Positions 1 to 12,233 of a stretch of 64,000 nucleotides of DNA are shown here, piece by piece. The position numbers and the translations under genes are program-made. The notes beneath the pieces were generated by a model that searched no databases, was not told where the DNA came from, and was given only the letters and a program-made list of their open reading frames with translations. The stretch spans positions 9,568,701 to 9,632,700 of the forward strand of contig NC_040016.1 in the NCBI RefSeq assembly GCF_000972845.2, given 5' to 3'. Source of the stretch: Larimichthys crocea. Taxonomy: Eukaryota > Chordata > Actinopteri > Sciaenidae. How positions within the stretch are numbered: the stretch's first letter is position 1; every line of letters begins with the position of its first letter.

Positions 1-3000
1 CTTGACACAGCTTATTAAACCTTTTAGAAAAAGTAAAGGAATGAGAATAGCCTCTCAGTTCCAGATTTGTGTTTTGCCTTCATGTTAACGAGCGCGTGTC
101 ATACATTTTTATGAAGTTCGAAAACAATTGATCTGTGAAGAGCAGCAGAAGGCAACGCCACTGTGAACTCTCGTAACGATGCATTATGAATGCACTGCAA
201 TAGTTTAAGGTCGGGCTGATGTAGCGGTGAAAGCTCCATATGGGGGAGAAGAAGACATGCTTAACGTAAGTGATTACATGCAGGTGCAGCCGCATCCTAT
301 GAAGAATGCCGTAGTCAGTTTGAGGCAGCAGCTAGGGGGAATGAGTGGGCGTTTATGGATGTAAATGACATCTGTCACCCTGAAGCATCTGTCAGTGCGG
401 GCTGTAAATAATATTTCATGTTTAAATGTGTCTTCCTTGGTCCTACATCATGATAAAGCACGGAGAATACAGACAACAACACACTGTGGATATCTGCAAT
501 ATCATAGCTCACGGGATTATGTATATGGCCCCCAGTGACAGGCCTCTGTCAGATAATAGATTTGACAATATAAACACTGTGTGCTGTCTCCAAGGAACCA
601 TTTAATTTACAAGCTGTTGAAATGATGTGCAATGTTCTCCCCCCCACTTTCCCCCCTACCACATCATATTTACAATCCCCTTGACAACTGAAAGTGCTGT
701 GATCTGGCTCTATTAAAACACATTTGATTCTCTTTCTATTTCACGCTCTGACAGTGATCAATCAGGACCACACCGTGGGGAACAACAGCAGAAGATTCAT
801 AGAAAAGGCACTGCATGAGTTAATAGAATCAACTCCCTCAAAATGTCAGCAGTCTAGGAAAACACTGAGCCACTGATTCAGTTAGACCGTTTACAAAAGC
901 GAACCTACAGTAAGCCGATGAACACTCTCAGTCATTCACCCCGGATTAAAAAAAACCCTCAGAAACATTCACATTTCATTTCGGCTTCTTGAATTAAATG
1001 TCTTATTTGCTGAAACCCTGAAATGTTTAACATTCTGTGAAGTTTTATTGTTTCCATCAAACATTCTCTCACAGCAGCTGAGAGATGGGATCACTCCTTG
1101 CACCCTGCCGCGCCTTGACCGAATGGCGACAAAAACAAATCCAATTGTTTGTGACATATCGGCAGATGAGAGAAAAGCAAATGGGATGTTGCCCTCTGGA
1201 AGTGTGAGGACTGCTGTGTTTCTTGCAAGGGCAAAGCTGCACTGTGGTGTCTTGGAAATGCAGGGATACATTAGTAGGCGTAGCATGTCTCCACCACAGG
1301 TCTTTATCCCTACAATAATGTGATAGACAGGGATTATGCTGCTGGAGTATCTAAGACAAACAACAAAAGTACCAGGGACCTCATAAAAAACATCCAGTGT
1401 GAAAGAGTGCTCCACTAAGAAGAAGTGTTTCTCTGACTTTTAACAAGACAGACTGTAACAAAGCACAAAAAAAAAAGCCTTCAAGGATGGTCTCCCTTTA
1501 GGTTTTCCAATTATAAAACTTGCAGCTTATTCGTCATTGATTACTGACGTTACAGCAAGAAAAAAAAAACATTAAAGATGAGTCACGACAGTTTCAAACT
1601 CAAACACCATTAAGTCTCTTCAGTTTAAAGAGACATGCTGGCTCTTTTTGCTGTAACAATAACATGGGTGGAAATCCATCTAGGAAACGTTAAATCACTC
1701 AGATCTCCCCTGTCTCCCTATTTTCAACTCTTGAAAAGCTGTCAAGTCTCACTGCCTACATCACATAGAGCTTCCAAACCTTCATACACAGTATAACACA
1801 TGGAAGAAAAGAAATAAAAACCCTGCCTTAATCATGGAAGTCATTGTTATGCTGCTCTCATTTGATGATGAGCGAAATGTTCCAAACCACGTCCTAAAAA
1901 TTGTTTAATACACACAGCTTCGACTCATTGTTATACCAGAAAATCACACACAAGAGGTACGACATGCTCAGCTACAGCGACACAGTTCAAAATAAGTAGA
2001 AGTAACTGAACTGTTATTGCAAACAGCGGGGCCTGCGTGATGAATATCGAGGTTGAAACCCGAGAAATAACGAACACGGACTCTTCAAACTGTGACCCTG
2101 CGATCTTTGAGTCAGTGTCACTAGTTAATAATAATAATAATTTCTTTTCCATTTTAAGGGTATTTTTATATTTTGCCAAATGCTTTAATTATTCCTCATA
2201 CCAACATTAATATTAGCTTGACAAATCTCAAATGATGCTAATCTTATATGGCTTTAGTGCATATTTTTGTGCCATGTAATCTATTTTGTGTGTTAGTCAC
2301 CGTGTAACTGTCCACCAAGGTAAAGATGAAAAATGCCACCATGAGAAAAGTCAGTAAGTGGAACTCAGGGATAAAAATTACCCCATGAAATTCACCCAGA
2401 AGGAGTTCAGCACTGGAGGGCATGGATGATTGGTCTGGTGTTTTCAATTTCCTGCTGGCTTCCCCAATATTTATTTTGATTTAACCTCTATTTCTACTTA
2501 ACCTTTGCATAATACCAGACAAATGCATTGAGAACGGGTTCAGACAGCCTGCAAAGAGTCAAATCATGCTGCCGTCATACATGAGAAAAAAAGAAACTTT
2601 AATATATATATAAAAAAAAAAAAAACACAGTAGCGAATTGCTGGCAGAAACGTGTTTTGCTGTGAAACATCTGCATGTGCCAGAAGACATACCTGAAGGC
2701 AGAAGTAGAAATGAAATTGTCCAATTTCCAAGTCTTTTGAAACTGATTCCAGTCACTTAGAGAGGGAGACTGGAACTGGGAGTGGCTAAGACGTGTTTTC
2801 AGGCAGATGTTCCAGTAGTCTGATGTAATTTGTAGTGATGTGTCGTGTTCTGTAGGGACCATACGGAACATTAGTGATTAACCTGATAAACATAAAGCCA
2901 CTGCACAGTGTCTTGCCTTTGCAGGCAAACCCGATAAACATCAAACATCTAAATGGAAGAGCCATTAGACCGAAGGCACAGATACATGTTTTCTTTATTT

Positions 3001-4434
3001 ATTAACGATTCATTTAAGGGGTTTTCAAAAGCATTGGAACAGATTATCCCCAGATCTGCGCTGATCTCTCTGTTTTTATATGACGTTGTTGTTTCACAGA
3101 GCTGATATACTGTAGTTCTGGGATCAAATTAACTCTGATAGATGAGAACAAGAAGAATAGAGCTCTGTTTTTATTTTACACCGAGGCCCACTGATCATTA
3201 TTCTGCATGTACCGTATTAGAAGTTGCATAGTTATATGTGCATCACACACAGATACACAACAACTCCAAACCACAACTCACAAATATTTAAACAGACAAC
3301 ATTTAGAAGAAAACTCAACATGATGTTTTCAGACAGCAGGCTTGATAACTAAGTCTCACAAATGAAAATACATACTTAAAAAACAGTTCTCCCTTCAGTT
3401 AACCTCTTTTGTGGATGTTTCCCCTCTGGGCAAAAATTTAACATCCTGTAAACTCACTTCACTGCCTTCTATGGCTCTGTGTAAACTCTCCATCCAACTC
3501 TCATCATCACACTACTAGGCTCAAATGACCAGGAAGTGCTTTGACCTAAGATAATCAGAAAATGATTAGATTTCACTTCAAATATGAAAACAGAACAGAG
3601 TTTATGTTAAATAATTAAACAGCTGATAAACAGATGGGCTAGAGATTGAAGGCAAGTGCAACTAGTCCACACGTTTGAAGCATGATGTCAATGCTGCAGG
3701 CACGTTATGCATATTTCAAAGTGGTGGTACAGAATACTCTCTGCTGCAGTGGAAGAGTCCAAACATAACAGTGAAAGATCTGGCCATGTACGACAACTAT
3801 TACACACAATACGCTCAGTTTGATTATTCTAACATCAGCACATAATCATAAAGCATAATCAGAAGGGCCCTTGTGTTATTGCCTGTTTTATAATAAACTT
3901 TATGAGGTACTGTAGACATCATGGCTGTGGAAAGTGCATGATGTTCACAGACTGTTTAAAACATCAGTTTATTTTTGAGTAATTTATTGTACCATAATCA
4001 CAATGCACAAGTGGATTCAGAGTGCTGTGATGGCTTACACTGAAAATAAAGATGATTCAGGGAAAAATCAAAAACAAAGAAGAAAAATGCAAATGCAGCA
4101 ACAGTGCGACAAATTACAGTTTGCAGTGTTCAGCTGAATGAAAAATATTGATGAGGTGAATTTTCTGCAAATTAAGCTTGTTTGTGTCAATTGTGCATTT
4201 TTTAAAATTTTTATTCAAGAAGCAAGATGTGACACATAAACTGAGATTTGTATTTATTTTCTATGGCAATGGACAGTACCACACCAGATCTAGTAGATTT
4301 CATCGATAACCTGGGTAACTGCTTTGGTGTGAATCAGCAGTTATCATCACGGCTCTCAAATTGACTGCATCATAATCAAATATTTATAAATAAGGCTTTA
4401 CAAGTAAGTCAGCAGCAGACATTAAAGGCTGAGC

Positions 4435-4716
4435 GTGTAAGATTTAGGAGGCTCTATTCACAGAACATGGTAGAAATGGAATATAATATGCATAGCTATG
4501 TTTCCATTAGTCTATAATCACAAGAAAATAAGAATGATTATGTTTTTGTAGAATGAGACTTTTATATCTGCAGATGCTGTAGCTTCTCCTCCACAGAGAC
4601 AACCATTTCAAACCGCCACGTTTAACCGACAAACAGAAGTTTCTCCGTCGCTCTTAGAATGGGAGAGGGTAAATGGTGGGGGAAAATACACCACTAGATG
4701 CCGCTAAATTCTACAC
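4435..4716. mobile_element. MITE-like element with short terminal inverted repeats
   Basis: The left end reads GTGTAAGATTTAG (4435-4447). The right end reads CTAAATTCTACAC (4704-4716), whose reverse complement GTGTAGAATTTAG matches the left end at 11 of 13 positions. The interior resembles a non-coding dispersed element I recognise as common in percomorph fish genomes, with text such as a run near 'gaatgagacttttatatctg'. No transposase frame is present, so it would be a non-autonomous DNA transposon. I could not see a clear target-site duplication, so the superfamily is left open. Confidence 0.55.
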
Positions 4717-5047
4717 ATTGAAGTAATTTAGGACCATATATTATAAGTTTTCTGTTATGGGCCGAGATTGATGAACAGTTTAAAGCAAAAAGGATCAAAA
4801 TCAATGCAGCAGAACCGGAGATATCATCTTTATTATTATTGACGAGTGCCCACGACATGAGTCAACTGTTGACATTTTCAACAATGAACTGCTCTGGCGT
4901 ACTTTCACCGAGAGACTTCATTTAAACTTTTTGTGTAAGCCGCGGAATGTTTGAGCTAGAGTGGATGACATCATCAGCTAGAGTGAGGAGCAGAGAGAAA
5001 AATCAGAGAAAAAATAAAACGTATTCGACTACCGTGGCCTCAAATGT

Positions 5048-5632
5048 CCCACTACAGACATGATTTATACATAGAAACGTAAAAAAAATGTGTCTTCTCA
5101 CTCACATTTGTCTGCTAAAGCTGTCAGCCTTATAGTTTTGGCGTAAGACACAAAGATGCGCGAGCGACACCCATCCACAGCCTCATAGACTGTCATGTTA
5201 AAAAGGGGGGAACATTTTTGGAGGAAAGCAGAAATAACGTTTCTTTGAATCACTCTAAAGGTCACATTTCTTCACTTTATCAACACAAAATAACTATGTA
5301 AACGTTCAGGAAGGGCTCAGGATGCTCCCAGTGATTTCGGTTCAATGATTGGAAATATGGTTTGGGCAGAAATCCTTCCTGTTCGAGGGGTGGTCTCAGC
5401 ATTTTCTCTCTCTCTCTGTCAGCATTCCCAACTGACATTTAAACAGGTGCAGTAACTGCTCTGCTGATTAGGGCCAACAGGCAGAAGCCCAGCGGTGGCC
5501 ATTTTAGCAGTTATTGGCACTTAATTTTAACTCGTCTGTCTAAAATGACAGAGACAGCAGAGCAGCTAGCGTGTTAGCAACAGCCCAATCGTCACTCTCA
5601 AAATTTCTGCTGTAATTTTCTAGTTCCACATA
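5048..5632. repeat. Dispersed repeat, copy 1 (partner at 41.97-42.66 kb)
   Basis: This block is closely similar to 41970-42660 but in a simpler order. Segment A (about 5048-5225, starting 'ctacagacatgatttatac') matches 42247-42420. Segment B (about 5222-5490, containing 'cctgttcgaggggtggtctc') matches 41970-42232 and, truncated, 42416-42560. Segment C (about 5570-5632, 'cactctcaaaatttctgc') matches near 42600-42655. No coding potential is seen. The repeat family is not one I can name. Confidence 0.7.
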
Positions 5633-8600
5633 ATCTCCTTCCTTAGAACCTGAGCACATACCTTAACCACAATGCTCAGTTCAGCTCAGTTCAGCTCAAC
5701 AGTTTGGTCAAAGAGGCTTAATCCATTTGAAATGTTGATGTTAGGAGATACATTGTCACAGGACAGTGATCTTACTAATAGATATCTTTAATTGCACTTG
5801 ATTCATCTTAAATACACTTCAGACTGCTTGTCTAAAGGCAGATAGGGTTTCATGTGCTAATGACTAAATCCAGGGGGGCTCAACACATTACTTGTGATTA
5901 CAAGAAGTAAGAAGTCATCATGTTTCAATGATTAAGAAAAAAAGCCTGGATCAAAATGTATTTCACCTCTAATTAACCCCACGGCTGCCTCATTATGCCT
6001 TTTCTGTGAAAGTCTCTCAACATGGCATCAAACATGGTAACAAGCACTGACACATGGCAACTTGGGAAATACCTGAGGTGAGATGATTAAAAGTGAAAAG
6101 ATATATTCTTGTGGTAGAAGAATTGTTGAAACTGTACTAGCTGTTATACCCACAAAAACAGACAAAAATGTCATGCTACCCTGCTTCAACTCTCCAGCAT
6201 AGATATACTGAAGAGAATTGATCTATGTCTATAGTCTATTGATCCCTGAAATGTGTTGCTTTTGTCCATGAAGAGGTCAAGGCACAAAGCCGGCTTCAGT
6301 ACAACAGAGCTGGTATAGATGGGTAATGGACAGTGTCTTCCCTGATGACACTTGAGTGCTGCAAGATGTTTGTGTTCATTATCCAGCCAAAAAAGAAATC
6401 TCTCAAGTTATTACACAACCTACTGCTGAGCGACCCATTCATGTCACTCAAAGTCAAAGAAGCCATAAAGAAAAATATGGCTTTGTAATTCAATTTCAAC
6501 AAACTTTTACTTTTCCCAGAGGGGTAATTTTATATTCTTGGAACTCATTAGACAGGATAAAACTAGGCAGCAGATACAATAAAGTGCTTCCAAAAGCGTA
6601 CGAGCCGGGCTTGGAAAGACTACAGGTTTTAAATGCTAACAAAAAACTGATAATGAATTAATCATGATTCTGTTTAACACAATTATAATTAGTTGGCGGT
6701 TATAATAGTGGAGCACAGTTTTGGTTTCAGTAACGTAATCAGCTCCTACTGAGTCACAGCCTTATCCCAGTGCTGTACTAAGTAAAGTGACTTTAGTATG
6801 AAGCTTTTGGAAGTCTCATTCAAAATGTAATCACGTCTGTCACTAAATGAAAGCCACTTAGAAAATCCCTGTTTGGGATAAATGTGAATGCCAACGAGCA
6901 TTTAAGTTCATTCAAAGGAATCGGACTGAACAGCTGGCAGCTTTTGCTTTTGTTATCTGGAGTACAGACTGTATAATACCACCTCAGTATGAAGGATCCT
7001 CTGGTGTATTCATGCACATTTCTCCTTTAGAGACTCAATATTTTGTTGGTACAAATCTCTGAACATGTCACTGACAATTGATACAAGAAGAAAATTGGAT
7101 CGTCTGCTTGCACCCACAAAAAAAAGCAGAGATAAATGCATCCATACACTCTTTTTAACTTGTACTTGCACGGCATGTTTTATCCATGCATAGTTACAGT
7201 GTGGCATCATTATTTTATGCTAATAGGGACCTTAGATGAAGTTGTGCTGAAAAAACACATTTGAGTGCCTTCCTGTTGAACCTGCAAGAACAGCTTGAAA
7301 TTGGCATATACTGGACATGTTGTGTATTTGTTCAACATTTTGTTTTAATCCAGCATCTGTCAGCCCACATTAAATCATTTAAACATGCTTGTGTTGCAAT
7401 AACACCACCCATGGCATTCTCCGCTAACCTAGGGAACAGTTAACTAAACTGTTATGTCGCCATCTGCTAAGGCAATTAAATGCATAGATTTAAGTTGTGT
7501 TTTATATCAGACTACAAAGATAAAATTCATCTGATATAAGGATTTTCAAAAAAGCCAGATAGATCCTTTGGTGGCCATGTCAAAACAATTTATTTTTGCC
7601 TTGGATGCTCTGTAACTCTCAATTATCTGTGTCTTTATACATCACAGGCTTTTGATGTCTTACAATCAAAGTTTCCAAAGTTCAATGTTGCATCGAATCA
7701 AAAACTAAAGAGCAGATTCTTGAGACTTCTTAAACTTTCACTTTTAGAATGCATTCTAAAATATATATATCTGAATGAAAGTACACATTTGAAAAGAAAT
7801 AACTACTTTTTCAGAAACCTGCAAAAAGCTGATGCTTTATCTTGTGCAACTTTTGTAACAAATGATAACTGCAGTTGCAAATAACTCTGCACTGTATCTA
7901 CAATTTAGTACTAAAGAAACAATCTGATACCGTAAATTACTATAATTTAGTCTGACAGTCTAATTCATTGCTTTTTTTTTCATCCTTTCAGTAGCAATGT
8001 GTTGCTGAACTTCAGCCTGTCATCGTTGTTCCAGACAAGAAAATGAGGGCTTGAAGAGGATTCGCGTCTCTATCGAACTGCTCAGACTTTAAAAGATAAC
8101 AAAAGACAAAGTACTGTCAGAAGTCTCAATGGAAGTGCTTCATTGTTTTGCATCCTTTGCAACCGATCAGGGACATTCATTAAAGTTACCAATGGCAAAA
8201 AGTAAAGCAGGTATATGCATATAAATGTAATTTTAGTGGCAAAAAACAATCTTATTGGAGAACTCCACAAGGATGCTGGAGGCAGTCAGATAGCTCAATA
8301 ACGGCCAAAGTAAGCACACCAAAAGTACTGTGGCTCCTTCCAAAATAATAAGGCGTCAAACAAAAAAGCAAGAAGAAACAGGAATGTAAACAGATCAAGT
8401 TTGTTCTCTCAAATAACAAGTCTGCTGGTGTTTATTATACAGTCTGAGGAGATTTAGTTAAGTATGGAGTTTGGCTCAACTCTAAGAACTCTACTTTGAC
8501 TCCTACTGTGTCTTTGGGGCTATTATGTGAACTTGCCAGTGCTGTTGGTGTTTAAATAATTAATTATATTAACTAGGCATAGGTCTTATTCGTTTCTTTT

Positions 8601-11600
8601 TTGATTGCAAGATAGAAAACAATGACAGCCGGGAATAAATTAAATTAAATTTCATACTGAACTCAACCAAAGTTTATTATGTTTGATGGAAAAGAGACAC
8701 ACAGCCCCTCATCTTGATCCGATACGATCTTCCTTCAAAGCGAGGGCTTGGATGTGTCACAAGTTTAAAAAGTAATTCTGCAGCGCTGATGCAACAAACT
8801 GAAAAGAAATCTCTGAAATTGGAAGATTTTTTTGGAGTCAGGTCATCATTCCTCTCCTTTTTGGTAACATTTTAAACACAAAGTTATCGCTATGGTCTAA
8901 GGACAATAATAAATTTGGGGGTCTAATACAGCACGGAATGCATGCGATAAGACAATAAGACATTTTAACCAGATTAACTTGTGGTCACTGTTACAGGAGA
9001 AACAGATGTGTCATGATTTTGACCTGTTGTAGAGCCTGCTTTGCTTTTGGACAGCATGTTGTTGCACTAAAACAGTGCATCTGTAAGACATCTGATCCAT
9101 ATACAAGGCTTAGCTCAAGACCTACTACAAATTGAAAACGTGACGTGACATTTCAAGTATTTCTTCACAGATGAAAGTCTACTTGATACATTCAAATACA
9201 GCACATTTTTATGTTATACACTTGTCGACATCAGTTCATGCTTTCTTACAGTAACCTTCAAGTATCTGTCATCGCAAATGTAGGAATGTGTAAGAAAGTC
9301 AAGCATTACAGTCTTAGTTGTTATGGAAATGGTTTAAGGTTTAGTCATCTGAAGACTACCACATGATGTGGGTGAGAGCTTTGGACACACAAAGTAAGTG
9401 GACCTTGTGTTGTTTCAATTATGAACCTTCCTACTCAACATTTATGTTTACTATATCACGTTGCTCCATGTTCCATTTAGTTACGAATACTTCAACGTTG
9501 CTTGTTCCAGAGCTGTACTTTACTCTGCTATTTTCTTTTATTTGTCTCAGGGTCTATTTTTGGGTACAGTGATTTTCATTTATTATCTCATAATGTGGAC
9601 ATCATGAGGTCCACTCAGACTATAATTGAGGCCTATAAACTTGACTACTAGTAGCGTGCTTTTTCCTGTTTCCACAACAACTTTCTATCTAACCGGACAA
9701 GCTTTCTCGTCGTTAGAAGAAAACCAAAGTTTGATGGAGTAATGTCCAATTATGTCAGCTGTAATAGTTGGTAATACTTCTTTATAGGCATCAGTAATAA
9801 ATGGTGAAATTAAAGTTTATTGATCTTAAGAAAATAGTTATTTTACACTTACAAAGTCTTATTTTTTGTCATATCATATTGTCTTGGTTAATGTCAAGAT
9901 GTCAAAACAAAGACAATGTCTCACTGACTAAGTGAATGACTGACACTTCTTGAACGTTTGGTGGTAAACAGCATCTACGTTGATCATCAGACTAAAGGTG
10001 AGATATCTTCACTTGGTTTTAAACCAAATTAAACTTCATTTTCATCATTTTTGCCTTGTTTTAAAGAAACTTGACAGCCATGCACTGATTTTTGAAAGCA
10101 CTAACATAAGTTAAATGTTTTTTTAAAGCTGATGGGCTTTGGGATGCAGATGCGAAAAAAAGTACAGAAAGGAGGAAACACTGAAGAATCTGTGTTTAAA
10201 GAAGGAAAAAAAAAATAGAATCCAAAATACAAAAAAAAAGAAGCAACTTTGTTGCTGATTTTCATTTCACTGATGCATCCTCTGTATTTATGATTAACAT
10301 ACTATCCATTGACTCTTCAGTCTCCTAGCATTCATTGTTACCCACCTATCGTTTTGTGCATTCATTTCATTGTTATTTCTATGGCGACACTGCAAAACCA
10401 ACATGTTGAGGCATGCTGGAATAATTAGTCTTTTTCCAGGTTATTGTGCTGCAGATTTTCTTGAAACTAATTTTTTTAAATGCCTGTGGTCACATGGAAA
10501 TCTGTGCCTCTTAAAAGACATTCCACTAACATTAACATTAATGTGGGCACCCCTTCAAGCTTGCCTCTGGGTAATTCTTGGATCAAGAGAAATTAGTGAC
10601 TCCACTGGCTTTCAACTATCACACAAGAGGGCTGTTAGCACTGCTGCCATTTTGTCCTTCAGGCTGAGCTTAATAAGAGCTGCAGTGAAGGGGCAGAGAG
10701 GTTCGTGCAGAACACTCAGAGGTCAGAGGCTGAATGTGACCTTGTAGGTCCCACTGCTCAGCCTGCTCCCTCCGACATTTGAAATATAAGCAAACAAGAA
10801 TCAGGACCAAAGTGGTTGGGGCTGCTATAATTAGCACAGATTTATGAGATTTGTCATGTTTCACCTTGTGCTGGAGAGATGACAAATAGCCCCTTCAATC
10901 CTACCACCCAGACACCGACAAATAAAGTGACTGTGATCTCTGCTGACAGGGTAGACAACGCGGCTCTTTCCCAGAGCTGGAGAGTGGATGGAATCGGTGA
11001 TATCACCATCTGCTTCACTGCTTCCCAAACCGAGGCAGGGATCAGGAGCCACTCAGTCACGCCTGCTTACGAAGTCAGAGACAAACCGCATCATTGTATA
11101 AGGAAGAAGTAAAGAAGCAGCGGGATCAGAGGTGTGTATAATGAGCATAGCACATTGATATGAATCAAGCAGTGTCCGTCAGTTTGTACCTGCTTTGTCT
11201 GACTGGGGAGACGACAGAGTCAGGAGCGCTGTGTTTGTGACTCCAGGGTTCAGACGAGCTCTGTTCTCAATCAGGGTCGGCTCCCAAACGTGTTCCTGCT
11301 CACTCTCCCATGCACTTATACATAAACACCACCTTCCCATCTTAAGTGTTTACATGCTCCCATCCTTTGCCACAGAGTTTCCAAAAGGCATTTAGTAGAT
11401 TGAATTAAAATGAGCCGAGCTCCTTTTCAAAAATTTGAAAGCTAAGGATTTGCTGCATACTTTGAAATTGCAACTGACATAATGTATCCCATGATAACAG
11501 AACACATCCAAATATTCACTGGGCAAAAAGTGCATTAAGTGATCATTTATACTGCTGCAGCGTTATACTGTATACTGCAAAAGTTTAGGTCTGCATGCAG

Positions 11601-11970
11601 ACAACACGAGCAGCCAACGTTCGAAGATAAATTTGTTATGGAACTTAAATTTTCATATGCAAGACTACTGAATGTCACATGTTTATTTTTTTTTTATCAT
11701 TTGTATATTACATTAAAAACATGTAATACAAATAGAAAACTGGATAGTGACTGGGACAATGTGTCTCCAACTAGAAATTATATTTATTTCTGCTTTTTCT
11801 GCTTTTATACAAAAGTCGCATCTGATTTTGAAACGTAGAAACTCAATCTTCACCAAATGAAATACAGTTTAAACTTCATAGCCCTCTTTTCCTGAAGTAA
11901 TCTGAGGGAATTCTGGAGCTCACAGCTCATCGTGAATCACAAGACACAAAATATGTGAAAATATGAAACA

Positions 11971-11976
11971 TTTATT
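11971..11976 (-). terminator. rad18: Poly(A) signal of rad18
   Basis: AATAAA on the minus strand, about 160 nt beyond the rad18 stop codon. It is the first canonical signal met in the 3' direction and would give a short 3' UTR ending near 11945-11960. The assignment rests on position and motif only. Confidence 0.55.
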
Positions 11977-12133
11977 TATACCAAGAAGTAGTAAGTTAGG
12001 TCAACAGTGCAAGTCATGAAATGCCGGACAGGAATGTGCATAAAAAAAAAATCATTTCTTGATATGCTTCAAAGTCAGTCAAAACTTCTGATTAAAAAGA
12101 GACGAGAGATCTTCTGGTCTCCTCCATTTCTCG

Positions 12134-12233
12134 TTACTTTTTACGCCGGCGTTTTCCAAGCACAGGCGGCGAAGCTGCGTCGTCTCCTCTCGAGCTGGAT
12201 GTTCGCTTATGAACAGGGGTCCTCGGTGTGTCT
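12134..12233 (-). CDS. rad18: rad18 last coding exon (exon 13) with stop
   Basis: Encodes DTPRTPVHKRTSSSRGDD, then a short segment ending LGKRRRKK and TAA (12134-12136). The basic end looks like a nuclear localisation signal, in the position of the human basic C-terminus. The acceptor is TTTCACAG, and the first base completes E469 begun in exon 12. Confidence 0.82.

Larger units (their letters stand above)
1..11949. other. Intergenic region downstream of rad18
   Basis: No exon could be supported here. Open frames are short, lack recognisable domains and are not flanked by convincing splice sites in a consistent phase chain. The region holds a MITE-like element and a ~0.58 kb dispersed repeat, listed separately. 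In human the oxytocin receptor gene lies on this side of RAD18. Its long first coding exon would show as a large open frame, and none is present, so if synteny holds it lies beyond the left edge. A somewhat GC-richer patch near 10.67-11.11 kb has overlapping minus-strand frames but no recognised homology. Confidence 0.6.

Noticed and set aside
969..1415. Open frame of 148 codons on the minus strand
   Set aside because: No domain, no homology I recognise and no splice-phase partner; composition is ordinary intergenic.
5660..5700. Short direct repeat 'cagttcagct' near 5.68 kb
   Set aside because: Only two or three imperfect units; no sign of an array, operator or CRISPR.
10370..10747. Open frame of 125 codons on the plus strand
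   Set aside because: No recognisable domain or neighbouring exon; it overlaps other open frames in the same GC-richer patch.
1..11949. Possible oxytocin receptor gene, expected beside rad18 by synteny
   Set aside because: No seven-helix receptor exon appears in either strand; a single-exon block of that size would be obvious.
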